A stretch of 60,396 nucleotides of DNA from CAWFKW01 sp964568655. Its GTDB lineage: Bacteria; Bacteroidota; Ignavibacteria; Tepidaquicellales; OLB5. A program made the position numbers and the translations under genes. Position 1 is the first letter of the stretch; each line of letters begins with the position of its first letter. Shown here one piece after another: positions 51,835-59,862 of the stretch. The notes beneath the pieces were generated by a model. That model was given only the letters and a program-made list of their open reading frames with translations. It did no database searches and was not told where the DNA came from. The stretch lies in contig CAZMRG010000002.1 in the NCBI GenBank assembly GCA_964568655.1, forward strand, positions 1-60,396. Reading direction: 5' to 3'.

Positions 51835-52260
51835 TTAAACTTGTGGGCTATTAAATTCTTTTATTTTAATAAAACCATTTTTTTTTGTGCTCACAAACGT
51901 TCCGGCTTCCAACCGGTAGAAATAAACTCCGCTCGGGAAATTAATACTATCCCAATCCGTTTCATAACTTCCGGGTTTCAGTTCCGAATCAATAAGGGTC
52001 GAGACCCCTCGTCCAAGTGCGTCGTATATAACCAGCCGTACCTGCCGGCCTCCGGTTCCGGAGGTACCTGCCGGTATATCAAACTTAATCTTAGTCGTCG
52101 GATTAAACGGATTAGGATAGTTTTGGAACAAATTCCGGATATGATAATCAATTTTCATTGAACCGGTCCCTGTCAATAAAATCCAATACCTGTTATCAAA
52201 CTCTGATAAAGAGGCGCTCTGGGACTGATTTATTATGTATTGCGAACCATTTCTATTCAT
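51835..52260 (-). pseudogene. decayed T9SS gene: orphan sorting domain with frameshifted end
   Basis: Only 141 residues remain. There is no signal peptide and the first 45 residues (MNRNGSQYIINQSQSASLSE...) match nothing I know. Then comes a normal T9SS type A domain: FQNYPNPFNPTTKIKFDIPA, LVIYDALGRGVSTLIDSELK and GVYFYRLEAGTFVSTKK. A run of nine A residues (51878-51886, T on the plus strand) where eight would keep the frame changes the expected MVLLK-stop ending into NGFIKIKEFNSPQV. It is a remnant, or the two ends of a broken gene. Confidence 0.75.
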
Positions 52261-52503
52261 TTTAATCAGGACTAAATTTTTCTTGTTCCCGGTTCTTCAA
52301 TATAAAAATAGCGCTTCACCAAGGGCTATGCAAAGATTTTTTTATAGATTTGTGAATATTAATAAGCAATATTTGTGTATGTGTCGAATCAGATACTAAC
52401 GTAAAACACGCAAATTTTCTTTGAATTCGACAAAAAGGAAAAAAACACGCAAGACAGAAAATCCAATTTGTTAAGAATATTTGCCCTCAAAATTAATTGA
52501 AAA

Positions 52504-53937
52504 ATGAAGGAATCTAAGATAACTGAGCTCATCCGCGGGTTAACTCAGTCAGAATTCAGGAAATTCGGAGAGTTCCTTAATTCTCCATTTCACAACAAGA
52601 GCCACATGTTGATTACGTTCTATAATCTTATCGACAGACAATTTGAAAATCTGGATTCAAATACGGTCTCTGTAAAAAACATTGCTCTTAAGCTTTTTGA
52701 AGGCGAGAAGAATAAGGACCAGAACGTAAGAACGCTTCTCAGCTCATTCACAAAAATTCTTGAAAAGTTTTTAATATACGGCGAGTATGAAAAATATCCG
52801 ACGCAGCAAAAAATAGCGCTTATCAAAGCGCTAGAGGTAAGGAATATTAATAAAAGTTTCGAAGCCGCATTGAAAGAAATTGATGAAAATCTGCGCATTG
52901 AGTTTAACCGCAACGCCGATTACTATTACGACTTGCTCACATTCAAAGAAATCGAGCTTAATTATGAAGGCGTAGATTTTGAACTGAATCTCGACAGGAA
53001 GTATTTTGAAATGGCGGACTTTGCCGATAACATGTTTATTGTCACTAAACTAAAAGTGATAAACACAATGCTGAGCCGCAAGCTGCACTCATTCCAGGAA
53101 GTGCAGGATAAATTCTGGGCCTTCGACAAAATGCTATCGTACATAGAAAAGAATGCCGATGTTATACAGAAGGACCACCCAACAGTTTACTCTGAATATA
53201 AGATCCTTATGATGGTCCTGAAGCCGGAAATAGAATCTCATTTCAGGGACCTTGAAAAGCACGTGTATTTCAACATTAAGAAATATAATAAAGAAGAACT
53301 TCTTCAGGTATATTATTCTCTCACTAATTACTGCATAAACCGCTTTGCGATCGGCGAAACAAAATTCCAGAGCAGCATGATGAAAATTTACAGCGAATTT
53401 GAAAAGAATGATTTCTATAAAGATTTCAAGAACATGCAGTATTATGACTTCCTTAACGTGATCCTTTGCGCTATCGATTTTAAAGACCTGCAATGGGCTG
53501 AGTATTTTTATGAAACGTATAAAGGGAACCTGTCGCATGAAATTAAGCGCGATACTACGAACCTTGCAAAAGGGCTCCTGCTTTTTGCAGAAAGAAAATA
53601 TAAAGATAGCATTGACTTCCTTTCAAAGGTCAGCTACAAGAACACTCATTCCTATCTGAAGATAAAAGAAACGCTCATAAAGATCTATTACGAGCAAAAA
53701 CACTTCGATACCATTGAAGCTACAATAGACGCTGTAATACATTATTTGAAGAGACACCAGGAGACCCTGAATGTGCATTACAACAGGTATATGCTGTTCC
53801 TGCAATCAGTGAAGAGAATTATTATGATCAACGTGAAGGACAAGACGGAAATAAAACTATTTATGAAGGACCTCGATAAGACAAGAGATATGATCGGCAG
53901 AGACTGGCTTATTGAAAAATTGATCGAAATGAAATAA
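52504..53937 (+). CDS. large helical protein of unknown function
   Basis: The 477-residue protein is almost entirely alpha-helical by composition, with repeated hydrophobic/charged patterns (LTQSEFRKFGEFLNSPFHNK at the start, then many KYYDLLTFKEIELN-like helices), resembling TPR-like helical repeats without a clear TPR consensus. There is no signal peptide or membrane segment. The N-terminal LIRGLTQSEFRKFGEFLNSP segment is a pattern I associate with Bacteroidota hypothetical proteins. Possible scaffold role. It ends 8 bases before the converging fmt stop codon. Confidence 0.6.
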   Translation: MKESKITELIRGLTQSEFRKFGEFLNSPFHNKSHMLITFYNLIDRQFENLDSNTVSVKNIALKLFEGEKNKDQNVRTLLSSFTKILEKFLIYGEYEKYPTQQKIALIKALEVRNINKSFEAALKEIDENLRIEFNRNADYYYDLLTFKEIELNYEGVDFELNLDRKYFEMADFADNMFIVTKLKVINTMLSRKLHSFQEVQDKFWAFDKMLSYIEKNADVIQKDHPTVYSEYKILMMVLKPEIESHFRDLEKHVYFNIKKYNKEELLQVYYSLTNYCINRFAIGETKFQSSMMKIYSEFEKNDFYKDFKNMQYYDFLNVILCAIDFKDLQWAEYFYETYKGNLSHEIKRDTTNLAKGLLLFAERKYKDSIDFLSKVSYKNTHSYLKIKETLIKIYYEQKHFDTIEATIDAVIHYLKRHQETLNVHYNRYMLFLQSVKRIIMINVKDKTEIKLFMKDLDKTRDMIGRDWLIEKLIEMK

Positions 53938-53945
53938 TTGCCGGT

Positions 53946-54869
53946 TTAAGACCCGAACGATGAGTTAATTTTATTCCCTTTTAAAAATTCACCGGCTGTC
54001 GTTCTTCTCTTTCCTTCAATTTGCAATTCCTTTATCTCCAACTCCCCACTGCCGGTAGAAGCGTATATATTTTTCCCAATAACGGATAGCGAGCCCGGCA
54101 TAGTTGATTGATTCTCTGATAAAGCTGTCTTGAATATCTTGAAAATCTTTCCATCCAGAATTGTAAATGCTCCGGGATATGGAGAGAGTCCCCTGACCAA
54201 ATTATGAATTTCTACAGCAGACTTTTTCCAGTCTATTTTGCAATTTTCTTTAAATATCTTTGGAGCGTCTGAAGCGCTGCTTTCATCCTGTTTAAATACC
54301 GGGACTTTTCCGCTTGATTCCTCAATAAGATCTACCGTTGATAGCACAGCCTCCGCTCCAAGAAGCGACAGCTTATCATGCAGGGAGCCGGCATTATCAT
54401 CAGGCTCGATCGGGCATTTATTCTGCTCAATAACATTTCCTACATCAACTTTATCCTGTAAAAAGAAAGTTGTGACTCCCGTTTCGGTATCCCCGTTTAT
54501 CAAAGCCCAGTTTATCGGCGCAGCGCCCCTGTATTTAGGCAACAGCGATGAATGCAGGTTTATTGAGCCATACTTAGGTATTGAATAAACTTCTTTGGGC
54601 AATATTCTGAATGCAACAACAACTATCAGATCAGGCAAAATTGATCTAATCTCACTGATGAAACTTTCTTCTTTCAATTTGATTGGCTGCAGTAATTTCA
54701 GCCCTTGCTTCAGCGCAAAAATTTTAACACGGCTTTCGCTTAATTTAAGTCCCCTGCCTTTCGGCTTATCAGGCACAGTAACAACAGCTGAAACTTTATG
54801 ATTTGAATTGAGAAGGGCTTCAAGCGAAGGAATTGCGAAATCCGGAGTTCCCATGAAAATAATATTCAT
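53946..54869 (-). CDS. fmt: methionyl-tRNA formyltransferase
   Basis: Fmt formylates initiator methionyl-tRNA using 10-formyltetrahydrofolate. The 307 residues include the formyltransferase core: MNIIFMGTPDFAIPSLEAL, VVTVPDKPKGRGLKL, INLHSSLLPKYRGAAPINWA and INGDTETGVTTFFLQDKVD, then the C-terminal OB-like tRNA-binding domain with VRGLSPYPGAFTILDGK. The def gene lies two bases upstream on the same strand, so formylation and deformylation enzymes are made together. Confidence 0.96.
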   Translation of the reverse strand: MNIIFMGTPDFAIPSLEALLNSNHKVSAVVTVPDKPKGRGLKLSESRVKIFALKQGLKLLQPIKLKEESFISEIRSILPDLIVVVAFRILPKEVYSIPKYGSINLHSSLLPKYRGAAPINWALINGDTETGVTTFFLQDKVDVGNVIEQNKCPIEPDDNAGSLHDKLSLLGAEAVLSTVDLIEESSGKVPVFKQDESSASDAPKIFKENCKIDWKKSAVEIHNLVRGLSPYPGAFTILDGKIFKIFKTALSENQSTMPGSLSVIGKNIYASTGSGELEIKELQIEGKRRTTAGEFLKGNKINSSFGS

Positions 54870-54871
54870 GG

Positions 54872-55462
54872 TCAGCTTCCGGAATATATTTTTCTTTTGT
54901 CTATTGCTTTATCTTTCTTTGCAATATCGGCAAGAAGATAATCAGCCATTACTAATCCCTTTTTTATATGGCTCAGGTCCTGCTTGATCCTGCTCTTGGT
55001 TTCTTTTGAGAGATGGTCGATAAATAATTTGCCGTTCAAATGGTCAATTTCATGCTGCGCAACGCGTGAAATGTATGAGCTGAGTTCAATATATTTTTTG
55101 TTCAGGTCAAGATCCTGGTATTCTATATAAACTTCTTCCGGCCTGGTTACAGATTCCCTGATATGCGGAATACTGAGGCACCCTTCCTCAATTGTAGTTT
55201 CTCCGTAACTATCAGTAATCTTAGGGTTAAGCAGCACTAATGGGTCGTTCTTTTCCTGTCCTTCAATATGAGAAATATCTATGACTGTTAAGCTTATATC
55301 AAGCCCAATCTGCGGGGCGGCTAATCCAATCCCGTTAGCTTTATGCATAGTGTTGAACATATTCCGCACCAGGTCGATCAGTTTGTCGTCCACTTTCGTG
55401 ATCTTCCTTGTCTTTTTTCTCAGTACTTCAAAACCGTATGTGTAGATTGGGAGCGTTTTCAA
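54872..55462 (-). CDS. def: peptide deformylase
   Basis: Def removes the N-formyl group from new proteins. The 196 residues show all three motifs: GIGLAAPQIG (motif 1), EEGCLSIP (motif 2, metal-binding cysteine) and QHEIDHLNGKLF (motif 3, two metal-binding histidines and catalytic glutamate). It is separated from fmt by two bases. The gene's start faces the Rieske gene across 129 bases that include a TATATTTG box at 55574-55581. Confidence 0.97.
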   Translation of the reverse strand: MKTLPIYTYGFEVLRKKTRKITKVDDKLIDLVRNMFNTMHKANGIGLAAPQIGLDISLTVIDISHIEGQEKNDPLVLLNPKITDSYGETTIEEGCLSIPHIRESVTRPEEVYIEYQDLDLNKKYIELSSYISRVAQHEIDHLNGKLFIDHLSKETKSRIKQDLSHIKKGLVMADYLLADIAKKDKAIDKRKIYSGS

Positions 55463-55591
55463 ATAAGCTAATGTAATTTGAACAAAGATATTTCAACTAA
55501 CTTGTAAAATCAATTTCATTAATTATAACATTAATTGACACTTAAACATCACGAATTTGACAAAATATGTTCATATATTTGAAAATTATAT

Positions 55592-56050
55592 ATGGAAAAT
55601 GATAAGAAAAGCGCTATTTCAAGAAGAGATTTTATAACCCGGCTATGGGGTTTTGTGGTAGCTATGCCATTTTTGTATGGCGCTTTGAAATTCATTAGCC
55701 CTCCGCAAAAACGTTTTACTACAACAGCTCAAAAACTACACGGCTCCAATGGATCGTCTGCAAATTTTTCAATTGATCTTCTGCCGGTAAATTCTTCAAA
55801 ACTGCTTAACTTAGATGGCGAACCGGTCATAGTTGTCCGGAAATCCGAAAAGGAAATAGCGGCATTCAGCGCTGTTTGCACTCATTTAAACTGTGTGGTA
55901 GGATACAGAAATGAAAATAAAGATATTTACTGCGCCTGCCACGGCGGGAGATATGATTTGAACGGCAATGTAATAGATGGCCCTCCAAAAGCGCCGCTTT
56001 CAAAGTATAAAGTTTCTGTTGAAAATAATAAATTTACTGTATCTAAATAA
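55592..56050 (+). CDS. Rieske [2Fe-2S] iron-sulfur protein of a Rieske/cytochrome b complex
   Basis: The 152-residue protein carries the high-potential [2Fe-2S] cluster that takes electrons from quinol at the Qo site. The N-terminus has a twin-arginine start SRRDFITRL and one membrane helix (GFVVAMPFLYGALKFI). Cluster ligands are CTHLNC and CACHGG (Cys and His of each box, near residues 94-116), and the PPxAPL segment reads DGPPKAPLSKY. It is followed after one base by the cytochrome b gene, so the two form an operon. A TATATTTG box lies 10 bases before the start. Confidence 0.94.
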   Translation: MENDKKSAISRRDFITRLWGFVVAMPFLYGALKFISPPQKRFTTTAQKLHGSNGSSANFSIDLLPVNSSKLLNLDGEPVIVVRKSEKEIAAFSAVCTHLNCVVGYRNENKDIYCACHGGRYDLNGNVIDGPPKAPLSKYKVSVENNKFTVSK

Positions 56051-56051
56051 G

Positions 56052-57194
56052 TTGAATAATCCTGAGTTGAATTCCGGCAGCCTGCGCAATCTAATGTTTT
56101 ATTCCGGCGGAATATCAATTTTTTTTCTTGCGCTTCAGGTTATCACAGGCGCGCTTCTCAGTATATATTATGAACCTTCGGCGCAGGACGCATACGCTTC
56201 TATTCAATATATAACTAATCAGGTTGAGTTTGGCTCGTTTATCAGGTCAATACATTTTTGGACGGCGCATGCATTAATACTGTGCGCCAGCTTATTTGTA
56301 TTGAGCGCTTTTTTATCCAAATCATACACATCGCCAAAACGGAAGTTATGGTATGTTCTTATTTTATTCATATTAATTTTGCTGGCATTTGCCTTCACCG
56401 GACAAACCCTGCCATGGTCCGAGTTTTCTTATTTTGGCGCGGTGATAGGAATATCGCAAATTGATAAAATTCCGGTTGCCGGACACTTTATTTCGGAAAC
56501 ACTTAAAGGCGGCGCGTACTTTGGAAACGAAACTTTAAGCAGAATGTTTTCGATACATACTATAATACTTCCGGCAAGCCTGTTTTTACTCTTAGTTACT
56601 TTCATCTATTCCATCCGTTCGGTCAATTTGCTCAGTATAAAAGAAGAAACGCCGCCGGTTCATCAGCGGGAAGCGATTCCTCTCAAAATAATAATTTTAT
56701 CTCTTACAGCGCTGGCTCTTATCGCAGCAATATCTGTTTTGATACCAAAAGGATCTGGCAGGCTTTACGATATCAGCGCTCCTACAGGCGCTCCCATTGG
56801 TATTCACCCGGAGTGGTATTTCATGTGGATATACCAGACGCTAAGAGCTGATAATTTTTTGCCCGGTATAATAATACAATTATTCCTTTTTGTTTTTGTG
56901 ATCTTCTGGTTATCTGTTCCATTGTTAGAAAATAAATTTTCAACCGGAAAAAACAAATCTATTATTAATTCGGTTGGCGTCATTTCAGTAGTCTACATTT
57001 TTATAATGACAATTTGGGGTTATATGGATTCAGGTATTTCATCTTTTGAATTAGCCTCGCCGGGGAATATTGCAACAGGCGGAATTGACAGGTTCTCGTT
57101 TTTAGGTATAATACTTTTTACAATAATTGTGATGATTGCTTTACTGTATTTGCATATTAAGTCGCTATCTTACACAAAAGATAGGAATTCTTAA
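56052..57194 (+). CDS. cytochrome b of a Rieske/cytochrome b complex, lacking both heme bH histidines
   Basis: I place the start at TTG 56052, one base after the Rieske stop; a start at 55977 would overlap the Rieske gene. The roughly 380-residue protein has the fused bc1-type layout: helix A QVITGALLSIYYEPSAQDAY, helix B IRSIHFWTAHALILCASLFV, helix C with GQTLPWSEF, helix D FSIHTIILPASLFLLLVT, and PEWY at about 253-256. Heme bL ligands are present (His68 and His169). The partners 14 residues on, which bind heme bH, are Phe82 and Thr183 instead of His. The codons are TTT at 56295-56297 and ACT at 56598-56600. The complex should therefore bind only one b-heme; whether it still works as a proton-pumping quinol oxidase is open. 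Confidence 0.9.
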   Translation: MNNPELNSGSLRNLMFYSGGISIFFLALQVITGALLSIYYEPSAQDAYASIQYITNQVEFGSFIRSIHFWTAHALILCASLFVLSAFLSKSYTSPKRKLWYVLILFILILLAFAFTGQTLPWSEFSYFGAVIGISQIDKIPVAGHFISETLKGGAYFGNETLSRMFSIHTIILPASLFLLLVTFIYSIRSVNLLSIKEETPPVHQREAIPLKIIILSLTALALIAAISVLIPKGSGRLYDISAPTGAPIGIHPEWYFMWIYQTLRADNFLPGIIIQLFLFVFVIFWLSVPLLENKFSTGKNKSIINSVGVISVVYIFIMTIWGYMDSGISSFELASPGNIATGGIDRFSFLGIILFTIIVMIALLYLHIKSLSYTKDRNS

Positions 57195-57331
57195 CTACAT
57201 AAATATGTACTTTTATCAGGAAATCAAACAAATATTTCCATGTTAAATAAACGCCCAACTAACGCCGCCATATTTGGACTTTATTTTTAACAAATTTCGC
57301 CGTAAGTTTGTAGCTTAATCAAGATAAAAAA

Positions 57332-57529
57332 ATGGCAAAACAACAAACATTTGCGGATAAAGCTGCTAAATTGGCTAAAAAAGAAGCAGAAACAGTATGC
57401 CCGCATTGCAGTAAATCAGCAAAAGCTGTGTATGCAAAGGTCATAACTTCTGTAAAAACAGCAAAAGATACATGGAAATACCTGGAAAAGAATCAGAAGC
57501 TTTGCGGTAACTGCTTAGCGGAACTATAA
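57332..57529 (+). CDS. small zinc-ribbon protein of unknown function
   Basis: The 65-residue protein has two CxxC pairs, TVCPHCSKS and KLCGNCLAEL, which should bind one zinc ion, joined by a basic middle (AVYAKVITSVKTAKDTWKYL). The first 20 residues are a charged helix. I do not recognise the family, but its place 39 bases before rpmB suggests a ribosome- or translation-related role. That is inference from position only. Confidence 0.7.
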   Translation: MAKQQTFADKAAKLAKKEAETVCPHCSKSAKAVYAKVITSVKTAKDTWKYLEKNQKLCGNCLAEL

Positions 57530-57568
57530 TTTTTATTTTTTAATAACAGCTAATACAATAATTATTAA

Positions 57569-57790
57569 ATGGCCAGAGTTTGTCAGTTAACAGGAAAAAA
57601 ACCGCTTGTAGGAAACAATGTTTCACATTCGCACAACAGAACGAAGATGAGACAGCTTCCTAACTTAAAGACCAAGAGGATCTGGGTTCCTGAAGAAAAT
57701 AAGTTTATCACAGTCAAGATTTCCACCAGGGCGCTGCGCACTTTGAAAAGAAAAGGTTATGCCGCAATGGTTTCGGAAATGGATAAGTAA
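57569..57790 (+). CDS. rpmB: 50S ribosomal protein L28
   Basis: The 73-residue protein is a complete bL28: MARVCQLTGKKPLVGNNVSH with SHNRTKMRQLPNLKTKRIWV and RALRTLKRKGYAAMVSEMDK. Bacterial L28 is 60-80 residues long. rpmG, often next door, is not seen here. It follows the zinc-ribbon gene on the same strand. Confidence 0.96.
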   Translation: MARVCQLTGKKPLVGNNVSHSHNRTKMRQLPNLKTKRIWVPEENKFITVKISTRALRTLKRKGYAAMVSEMDK

Positions 57791-57901
57791 TAAATTTTTT
57801 AGTTCAGAGTTTATACAGGAGTGTAAGTAATTTTTGCACTCCTTTTGTTTTGAAAAAGAATTATTAATATCGCGTTTGAAACTTAATCAAACTTATACGC
57901 T

Positions 57902-58639
57902 TTGCCTGAAGAAATATTAATAAGCGTAGTTTTTCCTGCGTTGAATGAAGAGAAGCTTATTAAACAAACGCTGAGCCAATTCACACCCGAAATTAAAAGC
58001 AAATATAAAATTGAGGTCATTGTTTCTGACGGCGGAAGCTCTGATGCGACCGTGGAAATATCCAAACAGCTTGCAGAAGTAGTTGTGCTGCCTGAACCGG
58101 GCCATAAGCAAAACATCGCCGCTGGCAGGAACCTTGGAATAAAGCACAGCTCCGGCAGATATTATTATATAATGAACGCCGATACCCTTATTAAAGATAT
58201 CGATCTTTTTTTCCGGACCACATTGAAAGAATTTGATGAACATAAAATTGTCGCCCAGACCTGCAAAGTGAAAGTATTCCCCAACGAACAAAAGCTTTCT
58301 GACATTTTATTCCACTTCTTGTACAATAATTATGTAAGAATACTTAATTTTATCGGATTAGGCATGGGGAGAGGCGAGTGCCACATATTCATGAAAGATA
58401 TGTTCCTTAAGGTCGGCGGGTATAATGAGTCAATGGCGGCCGGCGAGGATTTCGACCTCTATAGAAGAATAAAAAAATACGGCAAGATAAAATCATGGGG
58501 AAAACTGATTGTATATGAGTCGCCACGAAGATACAGGAAGTTCGGATATGCAAGAGTTTTCTGGGACTGGACCAGGAACGCAACATCGGTAATGTTTAAG
58601 AACAAAGCAATGTCCCGGGAATGGGAACAAGTCAGATAA
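57902..58639 (+). CDS. family 2 glycosyltransferase
   Basis: The 245-residue enzyme transfers a sugar from a nucleotide donor. It has the GT-A fold start VVFPALNEEKLIKQTL, the EVIVSDGGSSDATVEI motif with the first acidic site, GRNLGIKHSSGRYYYIMNAD with the DxD-like NAD, and GEDFDLYRRIKKYGKI (the acceptor-side ED). The start is TTG 57902. Acceptor and donor are unknown; the neighbour hldD makes an activated heptose for lipopolysaccharide, so a cell-envelope role is possible. Its stop is immediately followed by the hldD stop on the other strand. Confidence 0.88.
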   Translation: MPEEILISVVFPALNEEKLIKQTLSQFTPEIKSKYKIEVIVSDGGSSDATVEISKQLAEVVVLPEPGHKQNIAAGRNLGIKHSSGRYYYIMNADTLIKDIDLFFRTTLKEFDEHKIVAQTCKVKVFPNEQKLSDILFHFLYNNYVRILNFIGLGMGRGECHIFMKDMFLKVGGYNESMAAGEDFDLYRRIKKYGKIKSWGKLIVYESPRRYRKFGYARVFWDWTRNATSVMFKNKAMSREWEQVR

Positions 58640-59626
58640 TTAAGGTACCAAATACTTGTCAGGAACAAGATAGTTCAGCACATAATCTCTTACTGAATCC
58701 TTCAGCTCCATGATCTTTGAATCATAACCCGCATTTCTTATCTTTGAAATATTTGCCTGCGTAAAATACTGGTACTGATTTTTTATGCTGTCGGGCATAT
58801 CAATAAATTCAATATTGGGTTCTTTCCCAAGAGCGGAAAAAATAGCGCCCGCCAATTCAACCCAAGTAGAAGCCTTGCCTGAACCAACATTGAATATTCC
58901 GTTTTGCGCGCTCCCCTTGCCAAGCGTCTTATCGAAAAATATCGTCATATCTACAGCATCTTTCACGTAAACAAAATCACGTTTCTGCTCGCCGTCTTTG
59001 TATTCGGGTTTCAGAGATTTGAACAACTGCAATTTCCCCGTTTTAAGAATTTGCCCGTATGTTTTATTTATCATGCTACGCATATCGCCCTTGTGGTTTT
59101 CATTCGGGCCGAACACATTGAAGTATTTTAATCCGACAATTTCTTTATCCAGCTTATTGTCAAGAACCCACATATCGAATAACTGTTTTGATAACCCGTA
59201 TTTATTTATCGGCTTAAGTTTAGGCATCAACGTAATGTCATCATCAAATCCAAGCTCGCCGGCGCCGTAGGTAGCGCCGCTTGAAGCATATATATACCTT
59301 ACATTGTTATCCATACACCATTTTGCCAGGCTTTTGGAATACTCCACATTATTCTCTTTTAGATATTCCATATTGCCCTCAGTTGTTGAACTGCAGGCGC
59401 CCATATGATACAGTGTATCGGCTTTATGGTTGAATGATTTCTCCCTTATTTGTTTAATAAATTCATCTTTATCAATATATTCTGTAAATTTCAGGTTCGA
59501 TAAATTTGTTTCTTTTGAGCCTTCCCTGCTTTCATCTACTATAATAATATCGCTGACTCCCAGCGTATTTAGCCGCCAGCAAATAGCGCTCCCTATGAAT
59601 CCTGCCCCGCCTGTGATGATTTTCAT
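58640..59626 (-). CDS. hldD: ADP-L-glycero-D-manno-heptose 6-epimerase
   Basis: HldD makes ADP-L-glycero-D-manno-heptose for the inner core of lipopolysaccharide. The 328-residue extended SDR protein has the NADP motif ITGGAGFIGSAICWRL, the family-specific GACSSTTEGN, YIYASSGATYGAGELGFDDD, and the catalytic YGLSKQLFD (Tyr and Lys), followed by KYFNVFGPNENHKGDMRSM and DFVYVKDAVDM. Function is confident from these signatures. The gene ends exactly where the glycosyltransferase gene ends, with no room for terminators between the two converging stops. Confidence 0.93.
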   Translation of the reverse strand: MKIITGGAGFIGSAICWRLNTLGVSDIIIVDESREGSKETNLSNLKFTEYIDKDEFIKQIREKSFNHKADTLYHMGACSSTTEGNMEYLKENNVEYSKSLAKWCMDNNVRYIYASSGATYGAGELGFDDDITLMPKLKPINKYGLSKQLFDMWVLDNKLDKEIVGLKYFNVFGPNENHKGDMRSMINKTYGQILKTGKLQLFKSLKPEYKDGEQKRDFVYVKDAVDMTIFFDKTLGKGSAQNGIFNVGSGKASTWVELAGAIFSALGKEPNIEFIDMPDSIKNQYQYFTQANISKIRNAGYDSKIMELKDSVRDYVLNYLVPDKYLVP

Positions 59627-59862
59627 TGTTTTTTCAGCTTCTTATTTAATTAATATACAAATTTATCTATATGTTGATTGGCTTACAATCTAAAAATAAA
59701 GATGGATTTGAAAATTGAGCCTTTCCATAAAACATGATATGTGAGCTTCATTCTGAGGAGTTCTTTATGCTCAATACTTTTTCATTAAATTTATGTTTTT
59801 TTATTTGATTAAACTTATTATATTTTATTCAATCCAATTTTTAAAACTAAAGGAAGGGAAAA

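Noticed and set aside
55977..56051. A start for cytochrome b inside the Rieske gene
   Set aside because: It would overlap the end of the Rieske gene by 74 bases and add 25 residues not typical of the family; TTG at 56052 fits the operon spacing.
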